DNA from: Bacillota bacterium
Lineage (GTDB): Bacteria; Bacillota; Limnochordia; Darwinibacteriales; DTU012
NCBI GenBank assembly: GCA_012521805.1
Contig: JAAYLQ010000192.1
Span: 1-21,293, forward strand
DNA length: 21,293 nt
Direction: 5' to 3'
The position numbers and the translations under genes were made by a program. Below the pieces are notes generated by a model. That model saw only the letters and a program-made list of their open reading frames with translations. It was not told where the DNA came from and made no database searches. Positions 1-9,305 of the stretch are shown here, piece by piece. Position 1 is the stretch's first letter, and every line of letters starts with the position of its first letter.

Positions 1-204
1 AGCCTTAACAAGACCATGAAAATTTTTGATCGGGGCTTGGAATTTACCATTCATGAAGATACTAATCGAATCATGGTAAGGGTAGTTGATCGCTCTGACC
101 ATAATAATGAAGAAGTAATTAGGGAAATTCCACCCGAAAAAATTTTAGATATGATTGCAGCATTTATGGATATGATTGGTTTATTGGTTGATCAGCGAGC
201 TTAG
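1..204 (+). CDS. flaG: FlaG family flagellar protein, 3' part
   Basis: The reading frame is open from base 1 and ends at TAG 202-204. The visible 67 residues match the C-terminal core of FlaG: LEFTIHEDTNRIMVRVVD, then IREIPPEKILDMIAAF and the closing GLLVDQRA. The ATG at 16 is probably internal, because SLNKT in frame before it continues the helix expected in this family and no ribosome binding site precedes it. The gene should therefore start upstream of the window. FlaG is a small cytoplasmic protein associated with filament formation, encoded beside fliD and fliS in many bacteria. Here fliS follows after 15 bp with no fliD in between, unlike B. subtilis (flaG-fliD-fliS-fliT). The family call is firm; its exact biochemical role is poorly defined in general. 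Confidence 0.85.
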   Translation, partial: SLNKTMKIFDRGLEFTIHEDTNRIMVRVVDRSDHNNEEVIREIPPEKILDMIAAFMDMIGLLVDQRA

Positions 205-219
205 GGGGGAGCCGCCGAA

Positions 220-588
220 ATGAATTCATATGCTTTACAAGCCTATAAGAATGTTAAAGTTTCAACAGCATCTGAAGGCGATCTGATTCTAATGCTGTTT
301 GATGGTGCGATTCGTTTTGCAAACCAAGCAATTAATTGTATTAACAATTCTGATATTGCTGGGGCACATGACAAATTGGTGCGGGCTCAAGATATTATGC
401 TGGAGTTGATATCCTCATTAAATATGGATGTTGGAGAAATCGCCCAGAACCTGTACCAGCTTTATTCTTTTATCAATCAACTTCTAATACAAGCAAATGT
501 TAAAAAAGATGGAGACCTGATCCAGCAAGCCATTAAGCTCCTAACTGAATTGCGGGAGATGTGGCATGAGGTGGTGGACAAGGTTTGA
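220..588 (+). CDS. fliS: Flagellar export chaperone FliS
   Basis: A 122-residue, mostly helical protein of the usual FliS size (about 125-135). The N-terminus MNSYALQAYKNVKVSTASEGDLILMLFDGAI is the family hallmark: a short Tyr-containing segment, then the first bundle helix with the LxxMLFDGA motif. FliS binds the disordered C-terminus of flagellin in the cytoplasm, prevents premature polymerisation and delivers it to the type III export gate. The ATG at 220 is preceded by a GGGGGAG purine run at 205-211, which supports this start. The stop overlaps the TTG start of the next gene by 4 bp (585-588), so the two are probably translationally coupled in one late flagellar operon with flaG. Confidence 0.93.
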   Translation: MNSYALQAYKNVKVSTASEGDLILMLFDGAIRFANQAINCINNSDIAGAHDKLVRAQDIMLELISSLNMDVGEIAQNLYQLYSFINQLLIQANVKKDGDLIQQAIKLLTELREMWHEVVDKV

Positions 589-1088
589 ATTCAGGGATCA
601 GGGACAAACTTTCAGAGCTTGTTGTTAATTATAAACGGCTGACAGAGTATTACCGCAGGATCACCGAGTTTGGTGACGAAGAAGTGCTGCTGATTGATCA
701 AGGTGACATGGAATCACTCCTCGGTATTCTGCGGGAGAAGGAAGAAATCATGATTGAGGTCAGCCGCTGCCAGGAGCAAGTAGGGGAAATTCAGGATTGT
801 ATTGCAAATAATTATCAGCTGGAATCATTTTCAGTCAATGAGTTGATCCAGGTGGTAGACAGCAGCAATCGTGATCTTGTGGAGCGGTTAAAACAGGAGA
901 TTAAACAGCTGATCAAACAGTTGGAGATTTTGGAGCAGCAGGAAAGAATCCACGAATCAATGCTGAGAAACTACGCCAAGCAGGTCAGCCAGATTCAAAG
1001 TCCACCAATGAACAGTACTGGAAAAAAAGCTTATGAGAAAATGCTTAAGACTAAAGATAAGGCTAACGATATTGACCTAAAGCGATAG
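585..1088 (+). CDS. FlgN/FliT-type flagellar export chaperone
   Basis: A 167-residue, predominantly helical, charged protein. The only workable start is TTG at 585 in a TTGA overlap with the fliS stop, because an in-frame TGA lies at 567 and the next in-frame Met codon (708) falls inside the first helices. GGTGGTGG (570-577) lies 7 nt upstream and can act as the ribosome binding site. The pattern DQGDMESLLGILREKEEIMIEV resembles FlgN proteins, which carry a 'one helix per filament-cap or hook-associated protein' chaperone fold. The position right after fliS is where B. subtilis has fliT. The likely job is holding FliD or the hook-filament junction proteins FlgK/FlgL before export. I cannot separate FlgN from FliT on sequence alone. 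The last 30 or so residues are Lys-rich and look disordered. Confidence 0.7.
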   Translation: MNSGIRDKLSELVVNYKRLTEYYRRITEFGDEEVLLIDQGDMESLLGILREKEEIMIEVSRCQEQVGEIQDCIANNYQLESFSVNELIQVVDSSNRDLVERLKQEIKQLIKQLEILEQQERIHESMLRNYAKQVSQIQSPPMNSTGKKAYEKMLKTKDKANDIDLKR

Positions 1089-1133
1089 TCGTGACAAAAA
1101 TATCATAAAATTACTAAAGGTGTTTCAAATTCC

Positions 1134-1163
1134 TTGACAAATATTAGTAAAATGTGCTAGTGT
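1134..1163 (+). promoter_or_regulatory. Sigma-A-type promoter of the cold-shock gene
   Basis: A perfect TTGACA -35 lies at 1134-1139, followed by an 18-bp spacer ending in TGc and a TAGTGT -10 at 1158-1163. The TG dinucleotide one base before the -10 makes it an extended -10 element. The predicted start of transcription is near 1170, giving a leader of about 47 nt before the csp ATG. Confidence 0.65.
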
Positions 1164-1170
1164 AGAACTA

Positions 1171-1200
1171 ACTGGTAGTGTTGTACCGGTATCATTTTTT
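1171..1200 (+). promoter_or_regulatory. csp leader hairpin followed by U run
   Basis: ACTGGTA (1171-1177) can pair with TACCGGT (1184-1190) around a 6-nt loop, seven pairs including one G-U. The right arm is followed by ATCATTTTTT and then directly by the AGGAGG ribosome binding site at 1201. If transcription starts near 1170, the hairpin sits at the very 5' end of the mRNA. It might stabilise the transcript, act as a weak attenuator, or respond to temperature. Function is inferred only from position. Confidence 0.45.
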
Positions 1201-1216
1201 AGGAGGAATGTATTTA

Positions 1217-1414
1217 ATGCAAGGCAGAGTAAAATGGTTTAATGCTGAGAAGGGCTATGGATTCATCGAGAGAGACGACGGTGGAGATGTATTTGTACAC
1301 TTCTCAGCGATCCAGGAAGAAGGATTCAAAACATTAGAAGAAGGACAAGCTGTAGAATTTGACATTGTTGAAGGTGAAAGAGGCCCACAAGCTGCAAATG
1401 TTGTAAAATTGTAA
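1217..1414 (+). CDS. csp: Cold-shock protein, CspA/CspB family
   Basis: A 65-residue single cold-shock domain (OB fold). It carries both RNA-binding motifs, KGYGFIER (RNP1) and DVFVHFSAI (RNP2), and the typical ending GPQAANVVKL. It binds single-stranded RNA or DNA and acts as an RNA chaperone, in cold shock and often during normal growth. The start at ATG 1217 is set by AGGAGG at 1201-1206 with 10-nt spacing. Upstream in-frame starts at 1178 and 1208 would add residues foreign to the family or sit against the ribosome binding site. The gene has its own promoter and terminator and is an independent unit between the flagellar operon and hpf. Confidence 0.96.
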   Translation: MQGRVKWFNAEKGYGFIERDDGGDVFVHFSAIQEEGFKTLEEGQAVEFDIVEGERGPQAANVVKL

Positions 1415-1433
1415 TTTGAGAATTGTTAATAAG

Positions 1434-1461
1434 GAACCAAGGCAACTTGGTTCTTTTATTT
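1434..1461 (+). terminator. Rho-independent terminator of csp
   Basis: A perfect 8-bp stem, GAACCAAG (1434-1441) with CTTGGTTC (1446-1453), encloses a GCAA (GNRA) tetraloop. The T-rich tail TTTTATTT (1454-1461) follows. It lies 19 bp after the csp stop codon. Confidence 0.88.
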
Positions 1462-1481
1462 ATCTAGTGGATTTTACCTCG

Positions 1482-1514
1482 GGAGGATTTTTTTAGAGCA
1501 ACTGGAATTATAAT
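1482..1514 (+). promoter_or_regulatory. Possible sigma-H-like promoter (overlapping sigma-A -10) before hpf
   Basis: GGAGGATTT (1482-1490), an 11-bp spacer, then CTGGAATTA (1502-1510) matches the B. subtilis sigma-H pattern RnAGGAwWW-N11/12-RnnGAATWW at all specified positions but one (C for R at 1502). Overlapping it is a perfect TATAAT at 1509-1514 with no good -35 (GATTTT at 1486-1491). In B. subtilis hpf (yvyD) is transcribed from sigma-B and sigma-H promoters, which makes the match more plausible. No gene starts after GGAGG at 1482-1486, so it is unlikely to be a ribosome binding site. Confidence 0.45.
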
Positions 1515-1550
1515 AATAGCGAGTCAGATCAATAAAAAGGAGTGAAAACG

Positions 1551-2117
1551 ATGGCTGCTATGAAGATCGTTGTCAAAAGTAAGAATCTCGATATTACTCC
1601 TGCTTTACGTACCTACGCTGAAAAGAAAATCAGTAAATTTGAAAAGTTTATCACTGCTGCCAGCGGTGATCATGAATCGCTTGCTGTGATGATGCTGAGG
1701 ACAGAACGGGAAGTTCATATTGCCGAGTTAACAATAGAGTATAGAGGTTTCGTGCTTCGCGGTGAAGGCCGCACAGATGATATGTATAATTCGATTGACG
1801 ATGCTGTTGATAAAATTGAACGTCAGTGGAATAAATTTAAAACTCGCATTCAAAGAAAACTGCAGGGACCAAAAATCAGTGAACTCGCTTCTCCTGCTGA
1901 TGATGGTTTAGTTCAGCGCGAAGCATCGGAACGGGAGTTTAAAGTTGTTAAGGTTAAGCGTTTCGCTTATAAGCCGATGAGTGTTGAAGAAGCGATAATG
2001 CAGATGGAACTGTTAGGCCACGACTTTTTCGTGTTCTCCAATGCTGATGATGATCAAATCAATGTTGTTTATAGGCGCCGTGATGGCAATTACGGATTGA
2101 TTGAACCAGAGTATTAG
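1551..2117 (+). CDS. hpf: Long-form ribosome hibernation promoting factor
   Basis: A 188-residue protein of the long HPF type. The N-terminal RaiA/HPF domain (about residues 4-105: KIVVKSKNLDITPALRTYAEKKISKFEKF ...) binds in the mRNA/tRNA channel of the 30S subunit. After a linker of about 25 residues, the C-terminal dimerisation domain (about 128-188: FKVVKVKRFAYKPMSVEEAIMQMELLGHDFFVF ...) joins two ribosomes into 100S dimers. This shuts down and protects ribosomes in stationary phase or under stress. AAGGAG at 1537-1542 sits 8 nt before ATG 1551, so this start is preferred over GTG 1542, which overlaps the ribosome binding site; ATG 1560 is also possible. hpf upstream of secA is also the B. 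subtilis order. An unidentified gene follows after 15 bp. Confidence 0.95.
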   Translation: MAAMKIVVKSKNLDITPALRTYAEKKISKFEKFITAASGDHESLAVMMLRTEREVHIAELTIEYRGFVLRGEGRTDDMYNSIDDAVDKIERQWNKFKTRIQRKLQGPKISELASPADDGLVQREASEREFKVVKVKRFAYKPMSVEEAIMQMELLGHDFFVFSNADDDQINVVYRRRDGNYGLIEPEY

Positions 2118-2132
2118 AAAGTAGGAATGCCT

Positions 2133-3260
2133 ATGAATTCTTCTGTGACCTTAGTTATTTTCGAGGGTGGAGCTGCATCCAGCGAATTGGAAGAAACAAT
2201 GCGTCAAGTGCGCAGAGCAATTGTAATTGATCTAATTTTCAAGGCACAGGCAGCTGGCTTTGAGCGGATAATAATTGGGACCTCCTATCGAGATTTAGCA
2301 GAAGAAGCAGCAAAGTATCAAGTTGAAATCGAATATCACCCACAGGTGACAGAGGAGTTTCACTTTGGGAATGAACTGCTCAGAATTGTTAAGCAGAGAA
2401 AGTTGAACAAGGTATTGTACGTGGGGGGAGCGGCAGCTCCCCTTATTTCTGCTCATGAGCTGAGGTCTATTCGCAGATTGCTAGAAGTGCACAATAGCAT
2501 AGTAACTGCCAACAATTACTATTCAGCGGATTTGGTTGGACTTGCTCCTGCATCTGTATTGGCAGATATTGATCTGCCGAAAATCGATAATTCTCTGCCC
2601 CAGATCTTAGTACAGCAGACAGATTTGCGGTTCATTCCGCTGCAGCGTTCGTTAGGACTGAATTTTGACATAGATACTCCGTCTGATTTGATGATTTTAG
2701 CCTGTCATCCTCATTTAGGTTTTTATACGAAACAGGCTCTAGCTGAGATTGAGATAGATTTTTCCCGCTGTGAAAAAATAAAGCAAGTGATGCAGGACCC
2801 GAACAGCGAACTTTTGGTGTATGGACGGGTTAATTCTGCTCTATTTAAGTTATTGGATGAGCTGACCAGCTGCCGCATCCGTCTCTATTCAGAAGAACGG
2901 GGTATGAAGTCGCTGGGGAGGGATGTTCGCGGCGAGGTGTGTTCGCTCCTTGGAGAAATGATATCACTATGTGGATATGAGCAGTTTTTTCAATTTTTAG
3001 GTCAAATCTGCCACGGGGCTCTCATCGATTCGAGAATCATCTTTTCCCATTGGCAGTGGGATTTAAGCCAGAGTGACCGCTTCTATTCCGATTTAGGCCT
3101 GATCGATCAGATAACTCATCCGGGATTGCGGGAGTTTACAAGGGCTGCTTATAATGCACCTATTCCGGTGATTCTGGGAGGGCATTCCTTAGTCTCAGGA
3201 GGTTTATGGGCATTATTGGATGCTGCTCAGATCGCCAGACAGAATGCTGCATCGGGATAA
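2133..3260 (+). CDS. Unnamed two-domain protein with a nucleotidyltransferase-like N-terminal half
   Basis: A 375-residue soluble protein that I cannot name. Residues 1-190 look like a GT-A NTP-transferase fold of the CofC/MobA type: first strand TLVIFEGG, second strand RIIIGTS (46-51), a VLYVGGAAAPLIS strand (94-106) where these enzymes carry the metal Asp, and FDIDTPSDLMIL (178-189), a good match to the DIDTPxDL motif of CofC-like enzymes. The nucleotide loop GGxSxRMGxxK and the metal Asp are not recognisable. Residues 225-365 form a second region rich in motif-like residues: GRVNS, RIRLYSEERGM (248-258), GEVCSLLG, DSRIIFSH (299-306), SDRFYSDLG, and APIPVILGGHSLVSGGLWAL. AGGA at 2123-2126 supports ATG 2133 over ATG 2127. 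It sits between hpf and secA, 21 bp before secA, and is probably cotranscribed with both. It could be a divergent guanylyl/cytidylyl transferase or a non-catalytic relative. Confidence 0.6.
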   Translation: MNSSVTLVIFEGGAASSELEETMRQVRRAIVIDLIFKAQAAGFERIIIGTSYRDLAEEAAKYQVEIEYHPQVTEEFHFGNELLRIVKQRKLNKVLYVGGAAAPLISAHELRSIRRLLEVHNSIVTANNYYSADLVGLAPASVLADIDLPKIDNSLPQILVQQTDLRFIPLQRSLGLNFDIDTPSDLMILACHPHLGFYTKQALAEIEIDFSRCEKIKQVMQDPNSELLVYGRVNSALFKLLDELTSCRIRLYSEERGMKSLGRDVRGEVCSLLGEMISLCGYEQFFQFLGQICHGALIDSRIIFSHWQWDLSQSDRFYSDLGLIDQITHPGLREFTRAAYNAPIPVILGGHSLVSGGLWALLDAAQIARQNAASG

Positions 3261-3281
3261 ATAAGAAAGGATGACGACGGG

Positions 3282-5795
<2,514 letters not shown>

Positions 5796-5809
5796 AGGAG
5801 TGAGGATAA

Positions 5810-6911
5810 ATGCTGTTTGATCGCGGAGAGTACGAAGATCGGGTAGAACAGTTAGAATCTAAAATAAACGAGTTGAGGGATTATCTTTGAAGTTGATCAA
5901 AAGCGCGGTGAAATTGCTGAATTAAACAGACTTATGGCTGAACCTGGTTTTTGGGATCAAGCGGAGACTGCTCAAAAACAGGTCCAAGCACTTAAGCAGT
6001 TAAAGCAGGTAGTAGAAGAGTGGGAACAAGTTGATCAGCAGCTTCAGGATATCCAAGTAATCCTGGAACTAATTGCTGAGGAACCAGATGCAGGCTTGGA
6101 GCAGGAACTGATCCATGGTGTCAGCAAACTGGATGAAGCGGTAAATCAGCTCGAACTCAAGGCTATGCTGAACGGTGAATACGATGAACACAATGCTATT
6201 TTGACTATTCACCCCGGTGCAGGAGGCACTGAGAGTCAGGATTGGGCTGAAATGCTGCTTCGGATGTATACCCGCTGGGCAGAAGCTCACGACTATGGAG
6301 TGGAAATACTGGACCTGCAGGCAGGCGATGAAGCGGGTATTAAGAGCGCAACCCTCCTGATTTCTGGTCCTTATGCTTATGGTTATCTGCAAGCTGAGAA
6401 AGGTGTGCACCGATTGGTGCGGATTTCTCCTTTCGACGCTTCCGGCAGGCGGCACACCTCCTTTGCTTCAGTGGAAGTGATGCCAGAAATAGATGACGAT
6501 ATCGATCTAGAAATCGATCCGTCTGAACTAAGGATTGATACCTACCGAGCCAGCGGTGCTGGCGGTCAACATGTTAATAAAACTGATTCAGCCATCCGAA
6601 TTACCCATATTCCGACAGGAATCGTGGTGCAGTGCCAGACTGAACGCTCTCAACACCAAAACAGAGAATCGGCTATGAAGATTTTGCGGGCACGGTTGTT
6701 GGAACGTAAACGAGCGGAACAGCAGGAAAAGATGGCTGAACTAAAAGGCGAGCAGCAGGAGATTGCTTGGGGCAGTCAGATTCGTTCATATGTGTTCTGT
6801 CCATATACACTGGTTAAAGATCACCGCACCAATGCAGAAATCGGCGATGTGAATGCTGTGATGGACGGTGAAATTGATCGCTTTATTGAGGCCTATCTCA
6901 AAGCAAAATAA
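5810..6911 (+). CDS. prfB: Peptide chain release factor 2 (programmed +1 frameshift)
   Basis: RF2 reads UAA and UGA stop codons and triggers peptide release. The gene is in two frames. Frame one runs from ATG 5810 (AAGGAG at 5795-5800) for 26 codons to CTT 5885-5887, followed by an in-frame TGA at 5888-5890. Skipping one base and reading from GAA 5889 continues without a break to TAA 6909-6911, giving a 366-residue protein of normal RF2 length. Markers: MAEPGFWD near residue 42, the RF2-specific SPF tripeptide at 206-208 (RISPFD), and the catalytic GGQ at 251-253 (SGAGGQHVNKTDSAIRITH). The shift makes RF2 synthesis self-limiting. Annotation from ATG 5934 alone would miss 41 residues. Cotranscribed with secA and closed by a terminator. 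Confidence 0.96.
5876..5891 (+). promoter_or_regulatory. RF2 autoregulatory +1 frameshift site
   Basis: AGGGATTATCTTTGAA contains an internal Shine-Dalgarno-like AGGGA, TAT, the slippery CTT and the in-frame TGA, in the same phase as the E. coli site (AGG GGG TAT CTT TGA C). The base after TGA is A rather than the usual C. Slow decoding of TGA when RF2 is scarce favours slippage of the Leu-tRNA from CTT to TTT and entry into the frame starting at 5889. Confidence 0.93.
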
Positions 6912-6916
6912 CTTCG

Positions 6917-6949
6917 AACTCTCTCTGCCGAACGGCAGGGGAGTTTTTT
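6917..6949 (+). terminator. Rho-independent terminator after prfB
   Basis: AACTC, one bulged T, then CTCTGCC (6917-6929) pair with GGCAGGGGAGTT (6934-6945) around a GAAC loop, 12 pairs including one G-U. TTTTTT follows at 6944-6949. It ends only 9 bp before the ATG of the next gene, which leaves no room for a promoter between them. Confidence 0.88.
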
Positions 6950-6958
6950 CAAGGGGCT

Positions 6959-7654
6959 ATGGCTGTGGGGAAAAGTATTAAAATCTGGGTACTGATTCTA
7001 ACGGCAGTGTTGTTACTGCCCCGGTTGTTGCTGCCCGGTTTAGCTGAAGATGCGATTGCCAGAACGTTTGAGCAGGAACTGGGGGGTGTAACGGAAGTTC
7101 AAATTCGAACCCAATTCGGCTGGGAACTACTGCTCGGGAAGGCTGCATCAATCAGCATTACCGGCAGTAACTGGGATTTTCAGGGACTGCCAATAGAGGC
7201 ATTTCACTTTAAGAGTGAAGGTATGCGGATTGACCTCACTTCTCTGATCCGCAGCAGTGAGCTTGTCGTGCTTGGTGCGGATCAGCTTCGGGTAGAATTG
7301 GTTTTATCTGAAGCTGGATTGAACCAGTATTTTTGGGATCGAATAGATCCCAAACGGTTATTTTCCATTGACCTGTTAGAGGATCGGGCAGCCCTGCATG
7401 GAACAGTGGAACTGTGGCAGACCAGCTGGAATGTTAGTTTGCTGAGTGAGTTCAGCATCCATGAGCCAGCGCTAATTCAAATTACACCAGTGGAGTTTTT
7501 AATTCTCGATACAAGGGTTCCCTCCATGTTGCTCGAACTAATTAGTGAGCGCTATAGTCTGCAGCTCAATCTGGGCGATCTGCCGGTTCCAATCCGCTTG
7601 GATGAGATTAAAATACGGGATGATCGGATAGTATTTTATGGAAGCGGGGCTTGA
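6959..7654 (+). CDS. DUF2993/LmeA-like lipid-binding protein
   Basis: A 231-residue protein with an N-terminal membrane anchor or signal sequence (about residues 8-28, IWVLILTAVLLLPRLLLPGL). A beta-rich extracytoplasmic region follows: alternating strands such as VTEVQIRTQFGWELLLGKAASISITGSNW and the ending LPVPIRLDEIKIRDDRIVFYGSG. This layout is typical of DUF2993 (LmeA family), elongated lipid-binding proteins facing the outside of the membrane. LmeA supports lipoglycan maturation in mycobacteria; the role here is unknown. The start is ambiguous: AAGGGG at 6951-6956 is close to ATG 6959 and better spaced for GTG 6965. The gene is the first of a five-gene envelope string; the next gene starts 4 bp after its stop. 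Confidence 0.65.
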   Translation: MAVGKSIKIWVLILTAVLLLPRLLLPGLAEDAIARTFEQELGGVTEVQIRTQFGWELLLGKAASISITGSNWDFQGLPIEAFHFKSEGMRIDLTSLIRSSELVVLGADQLRVELVLSEAGLNQYFWDRIDPKRLFSIDLLEDRAALHGTVELWQTSWNVSLLSEFSIHEPALIQITPVEFLILDTRVPSMLLELISERYSLQLNLGDLPVPIRLDEIKIRDDRIVFYGSGA

Positions 7655-7658
7655 AAAG

Positions 7659-9305
7659 ATGAGGCGGATGTTGATTTTGTTGATTGTGGTAGCCTTATTC
7701 TGTGCGGTTGCTGTTGGCTATCAAAGACTGCTGTGTGAACAGAACAATAATACGGTGGAGCTGGTGGCTGATTTTCGAGCTTTCAGTCAATTTATCAGCA
7801 CTGATTTTTCAGCACTTGACCTGCTGGCACAATTAAAAAGACTGGGGATTGACAGTGCTGCCTTAACCGAGTGGACTTTGGGTGAGAAGATCGCGTTAAG
7901 TGATGCCAGGGTGGAATTGCCTTCTGTTTTGCCCCAGGATCTACCGGACTTGTTAGCTGAGCCAGTAGGTTTTAATCCTGCTGAGATAGAAGCAGTACTT
8001 GCTGCTGGAATGAGAGTGGTTCCGCGCCTCGAGTCAAATCAGCTGTTAGAGATTACAGCTGCAGACAAACTAGGCAGCCTCCCTGTTCACCTTGTGATTT
8101 TTAATGGAGAAACAGTGCCGAATATTCCTAAGGAGATGGGTGTCAATATTGGTTTGGTAGAGTTTACTAACCAAAAAGGACTGGCCAGCATAGCGACAGC
8201 CGAAAACTCGATCCGGGTCCATGGAATTAATGCTCATGAGCTAGAGGTGTTATCTTTTGACAGAATTATCTCCCGTTACATAAGGGCTGTACGGGAGCGC
8301 AATGTGCGGGTCTTGTATCTGCGTCCCCTTGCTGGCGAAAATGGTTGGGAGAGATCGGTGGAGCTGATCAAACGGTTGACGGCAGAATTAAGTGCCAGAG
8401 GTTACAAAGTAGGCAGAGCTGAACCATTCCCAATGTGGCAGCCGTCACGCATTGCTTTGTGGGTTATTAGTTTAGGAATCATTGCTGGAGCCAGTCTTCT
8501 TCTGCTCAAATGGGTTGATGTGGAGCCTGAGTGGATGTTTGTTATCTTTCTTCTCAGTAGTGCCGCCTCCTGGCTGGTGCTCGGCAGTCGGACCATTTTA
8601 GCTCAACAGATATTAGCTTTAGCGGCGGCAGTGGTCTTCCCAACACTGGCAGTTGTTGAAATTGAATTCAACTCTAGGGTAGGCCGGCAGTTCTTGTGGA
8701 CTGCCTCCTGGTCTGCTGTAGGCCTGCTGTTGATTATCGGAATTCTCAGCAGTACTGAGTATTTGGTTAAGCTGACTGAATTTCGCGGAGTTAAAATAAT
8801 GCATCTGGCGCCTATGGTTTTAGTTTTTGTAATGAGTCTCTTAGAAGCTAAACTGCCGCTTCGTTCTCGCGATGAGCTTAAACAGCTGGTGTCCCGTGTT
8901 TATAATGCCTCGATTCCTGTTAAATATCTGCTGCTGCTAGCAGTATGCGCTGTGGTTGGTGCAGTTTATGTACTGAGAACTGCTAATTTTACACTGCCGA
9001 TCCCAAAACTTGAGACTGCTGTCAGAGAAGGTTTAGAACAGCTGTTTACTGTTCGGCCTCGTTTTAAGGAAATCTTTATTGGTCATCCGGCGTTGGTACT
9101 ACTGCTGACTGTTAGGAAGCGGAATCCAATTTTGATGAGTTTAGCTGTAATTGGTCAGCTGTCTATTGTAAATACCTTTACCCACATTCATACACCGATC
9201 ATTATTAGTGTGATCCGTACTGTCAATGGTTTGATTATTGGTTATGCTGTCGGATGGGTATTCTCGCTGGTTTATCGGCAGTGGAAAGAGGAGCGCGGCA
9301 GATGA
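7659..9305 (+). CDS. DUF5693 family polytopic membrane protein
   Basis: A 548-residue membrane protein. One N-terminal membrane segment (about residues 4-20) is followed by a soluble domain of about 230 residues that begins VELVADFRAFSQF and contains the Leu-rich 'LAQLKRLGIDSAALTEWTLGEK' segment characteristic of DUF5693. From about residue 260 to the end it is nearly all hydrophobic, with roughly eight or nine membrane helices. ATG 7659 is preferred: GCGGGG at 7644-7649 is a reasonable ribosome binding site, whereas the in-frame ATG 7638 has none and overlaps the upstream gene. The stop overlaps the csaB ATG as ATGA. DUF5693 genes recur next to csaB in non-Bacilli Firmicutes, so a role in making, moving or ligating the pyruvylated wall polymer is a reasonable inference. 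The biochemistry is not known. Confidence 0.7.
   Translation: MRRMLILLIVVALFCAVAVGYQRLLCEQNNNTVELVADFRAFSQFISTDFSALDLLAQLKRLGIDSAALTEWTLGEKIALSDARVELPSVLPQDLPDLLAEPVGFNPAEIEAVLAAGMRVVPRLESNQLLEITAADKLGSLPVHLVIFNGETVPNIPKEMGVNIGLVEFTNQKGLASIATAENSIRVHGINAHELEVLSFDRIISRYIRAVRERNVRVLYLRPLAGENGWERSVELIKRLTAELSARGYKVGRAEPFPMWQPSRIALWVISLGIIAGASLLLLKWVDVEPEWMFVIFLLSSAASWLVLGSRTILAQQILALAAAVVFPTLAVVEIEFNSRVGRQFLWTASWSAVGLLLIIGILSSTEYLVKLTEFRGVKIMHLAPMVLVFVMSLLEAKLPLRSRDELKQLVSRVYNASIPVKYLLLLAVCAVVGAVYVLRTANFTLPIPKLETAVREGLEQLFTVRPRFKEIFIGHPALVLLLTVRKRNPILMSLAVIGQLSIVNTFTHIHTPIIISVIRTVNGLIIGYAVGWVFSLVYRQWKEERGR

Noticed and set aside
1178..1216. Upstream TTG start extending the cold-shock protein by 13 residues
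   Set aside because: It falls within the predicted leader hairpin, and AGGAGG at 1201-1206 fits ATG 1217, which gives the standard Csp N-terminus.
1476..1497. CCTC/GAGG plus T-run as a second terminator after csp
   Set aside because: The stem would be only three or four pairs with a tight loop, and a good terminator already lies at 1434-1461; the GGAGGATTT part fits a promoter element better.
5810..5890. Short 26-codon ORF ending in TGA before prfB, as a separate small gene or a sequencing error
   Set aside because: The +1 continuation restores full-length RF2 with SPF and GGQ at the expected positions, and the Shine-Dalgarno/CTT/TGA signal is the known autoregulatory site.
9254..9301. Longer csaB starting inside the DUF5693 gene
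   Set aside because: The added residues are not part of the pyruvyl transferase fold, and the ATGA overlap with AAAGAGGAG 8 nt upstream marks 9302.
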